From Paenibacillus sp. Root52 (GTDB lineage: Bacteria; Bacillota; Bacilli; Paenibacillales; Paenibacillaceae), in the NCBI RefSeq assembly GCF_001426865.1, contig NZ_LMFO01000012.1:1086-65085 (forward strand): 64,000 bases of DNA, read 5' to 3'. Position 1 is the first letter of the stretch, and every line of letters starts with the position of its first letter. Shown here piece after piece: positions 51,009 to 60,471 of the stretch. The notes below the pieces were generated by a model. That model ran no database searches and was not told where the DNA came from. It worked only from the letters and a program-made list of their open reading frames with translations. A program made the translations under genes and the position numbers.

Positions 51009-52826
51009 ATGGGGAGACGGATGAGGAAGGAGAACAGTGAATTTAATACAGCGTTTGTCTCGGAAGCGGGATCTTTCCTGAAAAATCGAGATTTCTACGG
51101 TTGTGTAGAACTGGAGGATTGGGCTTGTTATGTCATGGCAGATGGACTGGACACGGACACAGAGGTGAACAGTGCACAGATCACGGTGCAGACCATTCTT
51201 GAATCCTTTCTAGACAAACCGACGATGTCGAAACGCAGACTAACCGAATATATCAAGATCGCTCATGAATGGTTGCAGTATGAGAGCCGCCGGGTCAGAC
51301 TCAAAGCGGGATTCGTCATTGTGGTCACAGATTATACACGTATGGTCTGGGCATCGGCTGGACATACCCGGTTGTATCATTTTCGAGGTAACCGTATTGC
51401 TCTGAAAAGCAAGGATCATAGTATGGCCGCCAAGCTTGCTGCGGAAGGACAGATTGCGGAGGATCGTGTAGATCAGCATGATGAACGCGGGAATCTAAAC
51501 GAATATGCGGGCAAACCCGGTATGATTAAGCCTTATGTATCCGACAAAATCAAGCTTGCCGACGGAGATGTGCTTGTACTCTGTACGCCTGGTCTGTGGG
51601 AAGGTGTACAGGATGCCGAGATGATCGATGCCGTGGAGGGAGCCAATGATCCACAGACGCTGGCGGATACCCTCGAAGAAGTGATGCTGAGCAAGCAGCG
51701 TGCGCGAATCGAGAATTACAGTGCGGCTGCTATTTATGTGAACAAAATCTTTCACGAAGAGCCTAAGAATCGGAAGAAGTGGATTAAGCGGATTGCGATT
51801 ATGTTAATCATGCTTCTCATTTTTGGTGGGGCGGGCATATTCTATGCGGTAAAAAGTGCAGCCAAGAAGGCTGAGTTAGTTGTAGATATGCTGCAATACG
51901 AGCAGAATGCTGACCAGTATGTGAAGGAACAGGAGTACGCTAAGGCGGTCTCGGATTACAGTCTAGCACGCAACAATTCTATTAAGGTCAAGGACCCGAT
52001 ACATAAGAAGCTATTTACTGAAAAAATGGCTGCTGCTCAGACGCTCGTCGATGGAGACGCTCATCTGAAGGAAGGCGATATTACGAAGGCAACGGCTAGC
52101 TATACGAAGGCACTCGAATTGACGGAGTCATACAGCATGTTCAATCGAGAAGTTATTTCAGAGCGACTGGAGCAAATGACGACCTTCCAACAAGTGCAGG
52201 ATTGGATTACCGAAGGGGATCTGAAACTCCAGAACGGGGACTATAGTGGGGCTATTATTTTGTATAAACGAGCTCGAACAGCCGCAACGGAGACAGCTTA
52301 TAAGGATGCCCTGAAGGAGATCGCCACCAAACTGGAGACGGCGGAGACGAAACGTGCAGATATCAAACGCCAGTCGCGCCAGCTTCAAGCAGATACGTTG
52401 GAACAGAAGGGTGATCGATTCAATGAAGCGGGCGATTATGCGGGTGCGCTAACAGCCTACGAGAAAGCACAGGAAGTGTATCAGGAGATTGATATGCTGG
52501 AACGTGTGCTGGCGATGGAACGCAAAATTAACAAGTTGGACGAAAAGCTCAATCCACCCGTACCCGCGGCTGACCTAAATACGGATACCGCGGGATTCGG
52601 ATCAGCGGATATGTCAGGGATGAACACAGATCTGACTAACAACACAGGCGGGATGAACACGAATAATTCGGTGGGAAGCAGTTCTTCCAATACATCCAAC
52701 ACATCTAATACTACCAATGGTGACACGAATTCATCTGTAGGAACTGGAGCTACGAATGCGGTTAGCAATAATACAACTGAAATAGAGTCTGAAGAGCAGC
52801 CAACAACGGAAGGAGGAGATTCATAA
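51009..52826 (+). CDS. PP2C-like pseudophosphatase with transmembrane helix and TPR region
   Basis: A 605-residue protein. Residues 10-245 align with PP2C, but metal ligands are mostly lost: ADG (D45) remains, while VGDS is AGHT (H119), CSDG is CTPG (193-195) and QDN is IEN. A transmembrane helix lies at about 260-281. The C-terminal side has TPR-like helices (ADQYVKEQEYAKAVSDYSLA, DGDAHLKEGDITKATASYT, EGDLKLQNGDYSGAIILYK, GDRFNEAGDYAGALTAYEK), then an Asn/Ser/Thr-rich tail of about 85 residues. It is probably a scaffold that binds phosphorylated partners. One-base overlap with the next gene. Confidence 0.85.
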   Translation: MGRRMRKENSEFNTAFVSEAGSFLKNRDFYGCVELEDWACYVMADGLDTDTEVNSAQITVQTILESFLDKPTMSKRRLTEYIKIAHEWLQYESRRVRLKAGFVIVVTDYTRMVWASAGHTRLYHFRGNRIALKSKDHSMAAKLAAEGQIAEDRVDQHDERGNLNEYAGKPGMIKPYVSDKIKLADGDVLVLCTPGLWEGVQDAEMIDAVEGANDPQTLADTLEEVMLSKQRARIENYSAAAIYVNKIFHEEPKNRKKWIKRIAIMLIMLLIFGGAGIFYAVKSAAKKAELVVDMLQYEQNADQYVKEQEYAKAVSDYSLARNNSIKVKDPIHKKLFTEKMAAAQTLVDGDAHLKEGDITKATASYTKALELTESYSMFNREVISERLEQMTTFQQVQDWITEGDLKLQNGDYSGAIILYKRARTAATETAYKDALKEIATKLETAETKRADIKRQSRQLQADTLEQKGDRFNEAGDYAGALTAYEKAQEVYQEIDMLERVLAMERKINKLDEKLNPPVPAADLNTDTAGFGSADMSGMNTDLTNNTGGMNTNNSVGSSSSNTSNTSNTTNGDTNSSVGTGATNAVSNNTTEIESEEQPTTEGGDS

Positions 52827-54118
52827 TGAAAGACATTATCCGTGACCGCCTCAATAAGATGGAGGATCTTGAACAACGCAGCATGCTAAAGAACCTCATG
52901 ACTGGCGTTTTTCTGAATTTGGTGGAATATCAGGAGACGCTGAATAAGCAGATTGAGCAGCGTGTGTTCGATGAGGTTCTTCCGCAAGAGGAACGTCATG
53001 ATGTATATGTCACGTTATGTGCACATGAAGATTTAGATCCGATTCATGAATTCTTATATCCGATTCTTCCCGAGGATGCTGTTCCTCAGAAGGTATACTT
53101 GAGCGAAGCATCAGAAGCCTTGTCACGCAAGGAAGACATGAAGTTATTTACATGTTATATGGAGTGCGGACATCGTGAGCTGCAATCTCTGTTACATAGT
53201 AATCGCACATTTCGCGGGGAAATTGTAACGAGTGAGGGTAGACATGCGATAACCGTTCGATTGAAACCAAGCACCGCATATATCTCCAAAGTTGAAGAGT
53301 TGTACCGAGTATTTCGTAAAAACAGCCTTCCTTGGAAGTCAGTTAATGCACCCTACATATTCAAATTCGTTGATTGTGTTCTGGTCAGTTCGGATGACGG
53401 TGACGAATGGGACAAACAACAAACCGTCAAGGAACTCTCTATCCATCTAGAAGAATTTGAGTCCTACAAACGAACGAATATGATTCCATTGTGGAACATT
53501 CAGAAGCTTGATATGAAAACAGGAGGCTTCCCTGTCCCAGCATCGGATCGAATTAATTATGAGCATGTATTACCACTCCGCAAAACAGGAACAGAGCACG
53601 GATATCTGGTTGATGGAGAAGAATCGCACATCCGGTATATCAAAAGATCAGAAGAGGAGATTACCATCGTATCTCCACTAGAAAAATCAGATTCTTGGAC
53701 GGTGCTTAAGATAGCGGTGCCTGTTGCTACCCGAATTAGCAGGATGGACTACCCGCTATTTTCCAATAACAAACGGGAAGGTTTTGCTGGTAAGTATGCG
53801 CGTCAGGAGGGACGATCTGTTCGATCCAAAGGCGAGATTGCCCGCATGATTCATGCTTTTCAGTCGGCAGAAGGATTGGAACTAGAGGATGTGCAGGTTG
53901 TAGCACCTGGTTCGGGACTTGGGATAACGTATCCACTCAATGAATTTGTCAGTGATCATGTTCGTGTTGAGGCGGATAAACATCGAATGATTTTGAAGTT
54001 CAGCAAACATGGAATTCAGCCGGAGATGGCTATTTTCTTAGATGATTTGCTGAGCTTTCTCGTATCGGAAGTCCAGCTTGCCTTCCCGGAATACTGCTGT
54101 GAAGGGGAATGGGTGTGA
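52826..54118 (+). CDS. Unrecognised cytosolic protein, candidate baseplate component
   Basis: A 430-residue soluble protein with no signal or membrane segment. It begins with a helical segment (DRLNKMEDLEQRSMLKNLMT) and ends LDDLLSFLVSEVQLAFPEYC. No motif was recognised. It overlaps the upstream pseudophosphatase gene by one base (TAATG) and precedes another unknown gene by seven bases. In size and position it could be a wedge or baseplate protein of the injection system (a TssF-type role), which is inference only. Confidence 0.6.
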   Translation: MKDIIRDRLNKMEDLEQRSMLKNLMTGVFLNLVEYQETLNKQIEQRVFDEVLPQEERHDVYVTLCAHEDLDPIHEFLYPILPEDAVPQKVYLSEASEALSRKEDMKLFTCYMECGHRELQSLLHSNRTFRGEIVTSEGRHAITVRLKPSTAYISKVEELYRVFRKNSLPWKSVNAPYIFKFVDCVLVSSDDGDEWDKQQTVKELSIHLEEFESYKRTNMIPLWNIQKLDMKTGGFPVPASDRINYEHVLPLRKTGTEHGYLVDGEESHIRYIKRSEEEITIVSPLEKSDSWTVLKIAVPVATRISRMDYPLFSNNKREGFAGKYARQEGRSVRSKGEIARMIHAFQSAEGLELEDVQVVAPGSGLGITYPLNEFVSDHVRVEADKHRMILKFSKHGIQPEMAIFLDDLLSFLVSEVQLAFPEYCCEGEWV

Positions 54119-54125
54119 GTATGGC

Positions 54126-54815
54126 ATGAACTATATATGGGATCTCGTCATTCGAGCGAAGCGAAGTGGAGCTGATTTGCGCGATATTTCCTTTGTGCCT
54201 GCACGTGTGTACTCGCCTTACATGGAGCTCAGTCATACCAATCTGAATGCTTCAGGGGTAGAACGGACGATCGAAGTGAATCCGTATTATCGCTTTTTTG
54301 ATATATTCCGAGATTTGTTTGATATCAACAATGAAGAACAGGTGGAATTACGGGAAGCGTTATTTGATCTGGTCATTCATTTTCTGGCGAATATGGATCT
54401 GATGCAAGGGATGAACAAGCGGGAGTACTACATTCGTTTCATTCTGAATGATATGCATTCGGGTGTATACGGTGAGCGAATTAAGCGGCGATTGGAGCTG
54501 TTTGGTCGAGAGGAGCAGGAAGTGATCGCTTGTAATATGCTCCGCTTGTACGATACGGGCGAGGCTGTACATCTTCTACGAGATACACTTGTTCGGATGT
54601 TTCCCCGCTCCACTCTATATGCCAATTGTGAGGAGAAGGACGAATTGCTCTTATATATTGGACAGGCGGAACGCACGGAGGCGAAGGAGAAGTTGGAGCT
54701 GATTCTAGAACTATTTTTGCCGGTTCGCTTCGATACGGAAATCTATTGGGGTCATCATTTTGGCATAATGGATGTGGACTATACGATGATACAGGACGGT
54801 ATTGCGCTATATTAG
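54126..54815 (+). CDS. Unrecognised cytosolic protein, candidate baseplate component
   Basis: A 229-residue soluble protein beginning MNYIWDLVIRAKRSG, with VNPYYRFFDIFRDLFDI and a conserved-looking end FDTEIYWGHHFGIMDVDYTM. No family recognised. It begins seven bases after the preceding stop and probably depends on translational coupling, since no strong ribosome site is present. Baseplate or assembly role is suggested only by its place between regulatory and spike genes. Confidence 0.6.
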   Translation: MNYIWDLVIRAKRSGADLRDISFVPARVYSPYMELSHTNLNASGVERTIEVNPYYRFFDIFRDLFDINNEEQVELREALFDLVIHFLANMDLMQGMNKREYYIRFILNDMHSGVYGERIKRRLELFGREEQEVIACNMLRLYDTGEAVHLLRDTLVRMFPRSTLYANCEEKDELLLYIGQAERTEAKEKLELILELFLPVRFDTEIYWGHHFGIMDVDYTMIQDGIALY

Positions 54816-54846
54816 CAGCGGTAGCAGTTGTAAGGAGGAAGCATAG

Positions 54847-57498
54847 ATGAACGGTTATTCATACCGATTGTATCCTGACGCCACCGGCAGGGAACGAGCC
54901 AGAGGCACGATGCGTTATACGCGTGAAGAACTAATGGATATGACGACATTCCAATTGCGGAACATTTGTTACAAAGAGCGTTTAGTTGAGGGATTGGGGC
55001 CCAGAACGGAGCGCGAAGAGTTGATTCGGATCATTCTGAAATTTCTGGGGGCTGACGATGTATTGTGGATCGATCAGTCATATGATGGTGGATTTGAGCG
55101 CATCCAAAAGGCAATATCCCGTCATATGACAGCTCCGATGAGCAGTGATGGAGGAATCAGTGTTCCCGCAAGGCTTATTCTGTACGAAGGTTTGAAGGTG
55201 GACAAGCTGGATCAATACGTCGTCACCGCACCCGGAGGGTTAACGGAATCTAATGTGCTGTTAGTCAATGAGAGCATGGAGCTGTGTGGCATCTTTAACC
55301 TAGTTAAGGATGACACTGTAGCTGGTACTTTTTATCTAACGGCAGGCAGTGGATCGACTTGGAAGCGTTCGGGAAACAGACAGTACAGTCTTCTCTTTTT
55401 CCGTAAACGCGATTCGGAATATTTGTACCAGACGTATTACTCCAACCGCCCTCTTCCTCCGGTTCATATTCAATATACTCAGATTCCACTGGCTGATCTG
55501 GATATTCGGGAGCTTGAGCCAACAGAAGCTGTGCTTGCGATAGATTTTGGCACCTCCAATACGACGGCAGGCGCCTTTTTGCATAACGGTTATATTCAAG
55601 CACCCAGCAGTCAGGATCTGTTGAATGGACGGGTTCGAATGGATGCCATTAACTATGTTGCATTTCCTGATCCCACTTACAAAGCCACCGACTGGATTGA
55701 AGTGTTGCCTACGGCCATTGGTGTAGCAGATTGCTCCGATCCGGCAAATATTCGTTACGAATTCGGCTATGAGGCATTGCGAAGCATGCGTCGCGGAGGA
55801 TACAGCAGCCGAGCCAGTGTGTTCCGGAGTATGAAGCGCTGGGTGAACAATTATACCAAGCTGGAAGAAATCGTCGATGTTCATGGAAATGCAGCTAACG
55901 TTTCTCGGATGGATCTGCTACGCGCGTATATGAGCTATATTATTCGAACCGCAGAGCATCAATTCAAGTGCAAGTTCCGCCATGTACATTTTACGAGTCC
56001 CGTGAAGATGAAAACACAGTTTTTGCAGATGTTCGGGGAGATGCTTCCAGACTATCAGATTGAACAGACTTATGCGCTGGATGAGGGGATGGCTGTTCTC
56101 TATAACACGCTTGCGGATGGTATGGAACGCGGGGTGTTCATGGAAGGGCAGATGTATCATGCACTTGTGATTGATTGCGGCGGTGGAACGACCGACTTGT
56201 CATCCTGCGCATTTACGATGGAAGACGGACATATGGCGTATAAGCTGGACATCCATACCACGTACGAAAATGGGGATACCAACTTCGGGGGTCACAACAT
56301 TACATATCGCATCATGCAGTTTATGAAAATTGTATTCGCCGATTATTACAGTGGTCGTCGCCAAGTAACGGATATCGATCATTTAATTGAAGCACCTGGT
56401 GCAGATGTATTCCGCCAAGTGGACGAAGAAGGCGTGAAGTCCGTGTATCGGAAGCTGGAGCAGCGTTACGAGGAGGCAGAACAGATCATACCTACTGCTT
56501 TTGCACGTAGGGAGAACCGTTCACGGGATGAATACTTGCGGGTAAGAGGCAACTTTTATTTTCTGTGGGAAATCGCCGAAGAGATGAAACAGCAATTTTT
56601 CCGCAAAACAGGTATCCTACGTAATCGATTCCATTCCGAGATGGAAGATGATCGAGATAGTGATCTACAGATCACGACCATGGAACGATGGTTTCTGTCT
56701 GTGGAACGTGGTGGGGAACTGAAGGACGAGTACGAGTTCCCTGATGTTGTGTTCAACATCAAAGAGATTACTCAACTGATTAAAGCAGATATCTATGAGG
56801 TAGTGCGGAAGTTTCTGGATGACTTCTATCGGCAAGGAAAGATGAGTCAATACTCCATTATCAAGCTGACAGGTCAATCCTGCCGCATTGATGTATTTCG
56901 GGAAGCCTTGAAGGAGTTTGTTCCAGGCAGAAGCATTGAGTTTCGGCAAAAACCTGCGGAAGGACGTGTACCTGATCTCAAACTTGCCTGTCTCCGAGGT
57001 GCGATTCGTTATCTAAGTGCCCGCAAAACAGGTGCGGTTCAGGCAGAGATTACACATGATGCGGCTGTTATCCCGTATACCGTGAGCGCATACACCCACA
57101 ACGGACGTGAAAAAGTGTTGATCAGTAGTCTGGATCGCAGTGACGGAATCCCTGGAAGCATATCTCGCCCGTTCGAGACAGCAGAAGTGGAATTATATCT
57201 GAGCGGAAACGATGGTCAACTGAGACAGAAATTTGTGTATTCCAATCGTCAGGATGCATATAAAGAGGTTCTGTACGAAGATATCCGTGCGCAATATGGA
57301 GACAAAATTCCGCAAGATGATACGGACTCCATCGTGAACGGAGAGACGAAGTTTTTTGTTTACCCGGATGATCGTCATTGGGGCTTCCACGTACTTCCTG
57401 TAGCTCGTAGAAATGAACGATTGTATCTTGGTTCGCAGAAGCTGCTCCCATTCGAGACGGACTTGTCCGAACTGGATTTTTTTGACGGAATGAAATGA
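54847..57498 (+). CDS. Large Hsp70/actin-fold ATPase, SrfB-like
   Basis: An 883-residue protein. About 24-68 resemble a SAP/Rho-N-like helical domain (TREELMDMTTFQLRNICY). The ATPase core begins at about 228: phosphate-1 loop AIDFGTSNTT (231-240), phosphate-2 loop VIDCGGGTTD (441-450), DEGMAVLYN between them, and a late adenosine-type loop (IIKLTGQSCRIDVFREAL). This matches the Hsp70/SrfB class. With a J-domain protein in the same cluster, it might fold or recycle sheath parts, a task done by ClpV in type VI secretion. That is a hypothesis. GGAGGAAG precedes the ATG. Confidence 0.82.
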   Translation: MNGYSYRLYPDATGRERARGTMRYTREELMDMTTFQLRNICYKERLVEGLGPRTEREELIRIILKFLGADDVLWIDQSYDGGFERIQKAISRHMTAPMSSDGGISVPARLILYEGLKVDKLDQYVVTAPGGLTESNVLLVNESMELCGIFNLVKDDTVAGTFYLTAGSGSTWKRSGNRQYSLLFFRKRDSEYLYQTYYSNRPLPPVHIQYTQIPLADLDIRELEPTEAVLAIDFGTSNTTAGAFLHNGYIQAPSSQDLLNGRVRMDAINYVAFPDPTYKATDWIEVLPTAIGVADCSDPANIRYEFGYEALRSMRRGGYSSRASVFRSMKRWVNNYTKLEEIVDVHGNAANVSRMDLLRAYMSYIIRTAEHQFKCKFRHVHFTSPVKMKTQFLQMFGEMLPDYQIEQTYALDEGMAVLYNTLADGMERGVFMEGQMYHALVIDCGGGTTDLSSCAFTMEDGHMAYKLDIHTTYENGDTNFGGHNITYRIMQFMKIVFADYYSGRRQVTDIDHLIEAPGADVFRQVDEEGVKSVYRKLEQRYEEAEQIIPTAFARRENRSRDEYLRVRGNFYFLWEIAEEMKQQFFRKTGILRNRFHSEMEDDRDSDLQITTMERWFLSVERGGELKDEYEFPDVVFNIKEITQLIKADIYEVVRKFLDDFYRQGKMSQYSIIKLTGQSCRIDVFREALKEFVPGRSIEFRQKPAEGRVPDLKLACLRGAIRYLSARKTGAVQAEITHDAAVIPYTVSAYTHNGREKVLISSLDRSDGIPGSISRPFETAEVELYLSGNDGQLRQKFVYSNRQDAYKEVLYEDIRAQYGDKIPQDDTDSIVNGETKFFVYPDDRHWGFHVLPVARRNERLYLGSQKLLPFETDLSELDFFDGMK

Positions 57499-57529
57499 AC
57501 ATCGTCAGCAGAAAGGAGGGGAAACGTTC

Positions 57530-58303
57530 ATGTTCACGTATTCCTATCCCCATTTTCATAAAGGCAGAATTCTAAAGACATCAATGCTGGAGGAACTACG
57601 GGACTATCCCCGAGACTACATGGAATTGTACTACCGTAGTTACGCGGATGGTATCCTTGCAGGCGCAGAGGTGGAGGTACATCCGGACAAGCTGGTGGTT
57701 ACTCCGGGAATGGTGCTGCACAAGGGAAGATTGTATATGTTAACCGAGTCTGCTGAACTGGAATATCAGGCTACGGGTAGGGTGAATGTGCTGAAACTTC
57801 GATTTACCGAGGATGAGAAGCTAAGTGACATGACAGCCAGTCATGCAGAACTTCGGCTGGATGAGGAGGCTACCTGTGATTCCAGTGAAATGGAGCTCGC
57901 ACGGTTCAAGCTAAAGGAAGGCGCCAGACTCAGGCGGGATTATCAGACCTTTGCCGATCTAGCAACAGAGTTCAACACGCTTCATGTTATTCATGTCGCA
58001 TATGCTGCGGAAGGTGTTAGCACATTATCCCCTCTCGTTATGAAAGATTATGCAGAGAGATTGCTTCGCACAGGAACCTCCGATCCCCAGGATCTGATCT
58101 TTGCCATGATGTGTCTGAACGAAGGCACAATTGCACGAACCGTCATCCTGCATCACATTGCGAATCGGTTGGGACTCGAGTACCGGGAGTATGACAACGC
58201 ACAGATCCATCGATATCTAGACCGCATATTGGCGAATGCTGGCCGCGGATCAGGTCGCTCGGGTATGCCGGTGGGCGGGCCACATCGGATGATTGTGGAT
58301 TGA
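57530..58303 (+). CDS. Unrecognised protein, possible baseplate adaptor
   Basis: A 257-residue soluble protein. The N-terminal 110 residues are beta-rich and resemble the shell of phage receptor-binding or TssK-type adaptor proteins (YADGILAGAEVEVHPDKLVV, GMVLHKGRLYMLTESAEL); the second half is helical (RTGTSDPQDLIFAMMCLNEG, TIARTVILHHIANRLGL) and it ends in a Gly-rich tail. GGAGGGG is eight bases before the ATG. The family is not recognised; the assignment is a guess from shape and position. Confidence 0.55.
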   Translation: MFTYSYPHFHKGRILKTSMLEELRDYPRDYMELYYRSYADGILAGAEVEVHPDKLVVTPGMVLHKGRLYMLTESAELEYQATGRVNVLKLRFTEDEKLSDMTASHAELRLDEEATCDSSEMELARFKLKEGARLRRDYQTFADLATEFNTLHVIHVAYAAEGVSTLSPLVMKDYAERLLRTGTSDPQDLIFAMMCLNEGTIARTVILHHIANRLGLEYREYDNAQIHRYLDRILANAGRGSGRSGMPVGGPHRMIVD

Positions 58304-58331
58304 ATTTGGAACAGCAAGGGAGGATGTAACA

Positions 58332-58967
58332 ATGAAGCATTGGGATGAGAAGATTGTTGCAATGATGAACGGCATGAAAATGAATTCGGTTGAAGATGGT
58401 GATTATGGGCATATCCCAGAAGACCCTGAGCCGGATTTGAAGGCAGCTTTTCTACAAATTGGCGGCAACCCGTATTCTTTTCAAGAAACAGAACTGCTGG
58501 AAGGCAAGCTGTGGATGATGCTGCCTCGAACGTTCAAACCGATGTCTGAACAAATGATGAATATGAAGTACCCTTCACAACATAGACCAAGCACAATCTA
58601 CACCAATGCCCAGGGCACGATTAATATCGCAGTGAACCATACGATGAATCCATTACCTGCAGAGGATCTACCGTTATTTAAACAGAGCATGATTCAGATA
58701 TTGCGGCGAACGCAGAAGCTCACCAAGTGGTACGGGGATGGAGATCGCATGGTCGGAGGACGTGAAGCTGCGACTTGTGAATTTTTGACTCCGGTCGTAA
58801 ACGCAAACTTATATCATTTGATGTTATTTACTTCTTTGGAGGATCGGGCACTAATCTGTACTTTCAATTGTACAGACCATGAACTGGATGACTGGCAGCG
58901 TGTGGCTTCAGCAATCATGAATTCGGTTCGATTTGAAGTCCATGACGAAAGGGATGCTGGAGAATGA
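58332..58967 (+). CDS. DcrB/DUF1795-like protein, candidate effector chaperone
   Basis: A 211-residue soluble protein. From about residue 30 it follows the DcrB/Mog1-like fold: MLPRTFKPMSEQMMNMKYPS, PSTIYTNAQGTINIAVNH, a central helix, and the closing LICTFNCTDHELDDWQRVAS, AIMNSVRFEV. In type VI secretion, DUF1795 (EagR) proteins hold the membrane segments of spike-linked effectors before export. It overlaps the spike gene by four bases, the usual neighbour. ATG 58332 has GGGAGGATG upstream; the longer frame lacks support. Confidence 0.65.
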   Translation: MKHWDEKIVAMMNGMKMNSVEDGDYGHIPEDPEPDLKAAFLQIGGNPYSFQETELLEGKLWMMLPRTFKPMSEQMMNMKYPSQHRPSTIYTNAQGTINIAVNHTMNPLPAEDLPLFKQSMIQILRRTQKLTKWYGDGDRMVGGREAATCEFLTPVVNANLYHLMLFTSLEDRALICTFNCTDHELDDWQRVASAIMNSVRFEVHDERDAGE

Positions 58968-60388
58968 GCATTGAAGCCTTATCTTACAAAAATGTGAGAG
59001 TGAGTCCATTTGAGGTAATTAGTCTTCGTGAGTTAACGATTACTAAACAGATGAATGAGCACGCTCGTGTGAGGTTCACGGGAATTGTAGATGAAGAGAA
59101 AAAGGATTCTTATGTACGGTTAAGTGGTTCCGATACACTTGTGGAGATTAGCCAAGTCGATGATGAAGGCAGTACATCTATATTGTTCAGCGGTCTAATC
59201 CTTAATGTTAGCGTTATGGTGCAGGGCGGCGTCTACTTACTTGAAGTCGAGGGCATCTCCCATACCCATGAACTCGATATCCGTAAGAAAAGTCGTTCTT
59301 TTCAAAACCACGGTATGACATATCCCCAGCTATTGGATCAGATTGCGGCTGGTTACTCTAATATCGATATTATGGATGCGGCGACGGACGGAGCAGCGAT
59401 CGGAAAGTTTACTCTTCAGTATGAGGAGACGGATTGGCAATTTCTGAAGCGAATTGCATCTCGACTGCGAACAGGACTTATGCCTGCTTCCGTATTTGAT
59501 ACACCCAAATTTTATTTTGGTTTGTTCGATACTTCATCTAAAGGCAAGCTGCAGGATTTTAACTACAGAGTTCGCAAACGGATGGATAAGTTCCGATACA
59601 CTTCTCAGAACACGAAGGTTGAGGTGGGTGAGGAGGACTATGTGTATTACGAGGTTGAGACGAACCGTGTACTTGATCTGGGAAATGCCATTGAATTTAA
59701 AGGCAAGCTGCTGTACGTATATGAAGCTTTTACGGAAATGAAAAATGGACTATTAAAGCACCGTTATACACTGAGTACTCACCGGGGTCTCAGACAAAAT
59801 ACATTTTATAACGATAAGATTATTGGGGTTTCCTTGCAAGGTGTCGTTATCGGTATTAGCAAAGATAAATTGAAGATACATCTGCAAATCGATCAAGCTC
59901 AGAATGAGGGTGAGGCACATGCTTTTCCTTACCAATCTGTGTATACCGCAGAAGGAAACAGTGGTTGGTACGTTATGCCGGAGAAAGGCGATCATGTGCG
60001 GGTGTATTTCCCTGGTAACAAGGAAGAGGAAGGGGTAGCTACAAGCTCGGTACGTCAGAACTCGGATGAGGGTGAGAGCAACAAGCTGAGCAACCCAGAT
60101 CATAAATACTTCCGTACGGCAGCAGGGAAGGAATTGAAGATGACACCGGAAGAGGTGATTGTTACTGGCAAGGATGGGGAGATCTTTATTCGTCTCAGTG
60201 AAGGCGGGGGGATTGAAATTATTAGTAGTCAGCAGATCACGATCTCTGCTAAGGAAGATATTATGATGAATGCTGAGAAAAGCATTGTGTTCTCTGCGAA
60301 GGAAGAAATAAGTCTAACCTGCAAAGAGAGTAATATCAAAATGGATGGTACGACCTCTCTAGTAGGAACTGAATTGAAAACCAATTAA
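58964..60388 (+). CDS. VgrG / phage gpD-type spike protein 1
   Basis: A 474-residue protein. Residues 1-320 match the gp27/gpD-type hub (LEVEGISHTHELDIRKKSRS, TLQYEETDWQFLKRIASRL), about 290-365 are an OB-fold gp5-like part (AEGNSGWYVMPEKGDHVRVYFP), and about 395-474 are a repetitive beta-helix needle (GGGIEIISSQQITISAKEDI, MMNAEKSIVFSAKEEISLTC). It should trimerise at the tip of the tube and receive the PAAR-like cap. ATGA overlap with the DcrB-like gene. A second, paralogous spike gene is at 62.9 kb. Confidence 0.85.
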   Translation: MSIEALSYKNVRVSPFEVISLRELTITKQMNEHARVRFTGIVDEEKKDSYVRLSGSDTLVEISQVDDEGSTSILFSGLILNVSVMVQGGVYLLEVEGISHTHELDIRKKSRSFQNHGMTYPQLLDQIAAGYSNIDIMDAATDGAAIGKFTLQYEETDWQFLKRIASRLRTGLMPASVFDTPKFYFGLFDTSSKGKLQDFNYRVRKRMDKFRYTSQNTKVEVGEEDYVYYEVETNRVLDLGNAIEFKGKLLYVYEAFTEMKNGLLKHRYTLSTHRGLRQNTFYNDKIIGVSLQGVVIGISKDKLKIHLQIDQAQNEGEAHAFPYQSVYTAEGNSGWYVMPEKGDHVRVYFPGNKEEEGVATSSVRQNSDEGESNKLSNPDHKYFRTAAGKELKMTPEEVIVTGKDGEIFIRLSEGGGIEIISSQQITISAKEDIMMNAEKSIVFSAKEEISLTCKESNIKMDGTTSLVGTELKTN

Positions 60389-60471
60389 AACGCTAGTAAC
60401 AAAGAGTATAAAGTGAAAAATGTTTACAATATTCATCTGACAACGAATTAATAACATCCAAGGAAGAGGGG

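Noticed and set aside
55336..55884. 182-codon minus-strand frame in the SrfB-like gene
   Set aside because: Shadow of the ATPase reading frame; no independent evidence.
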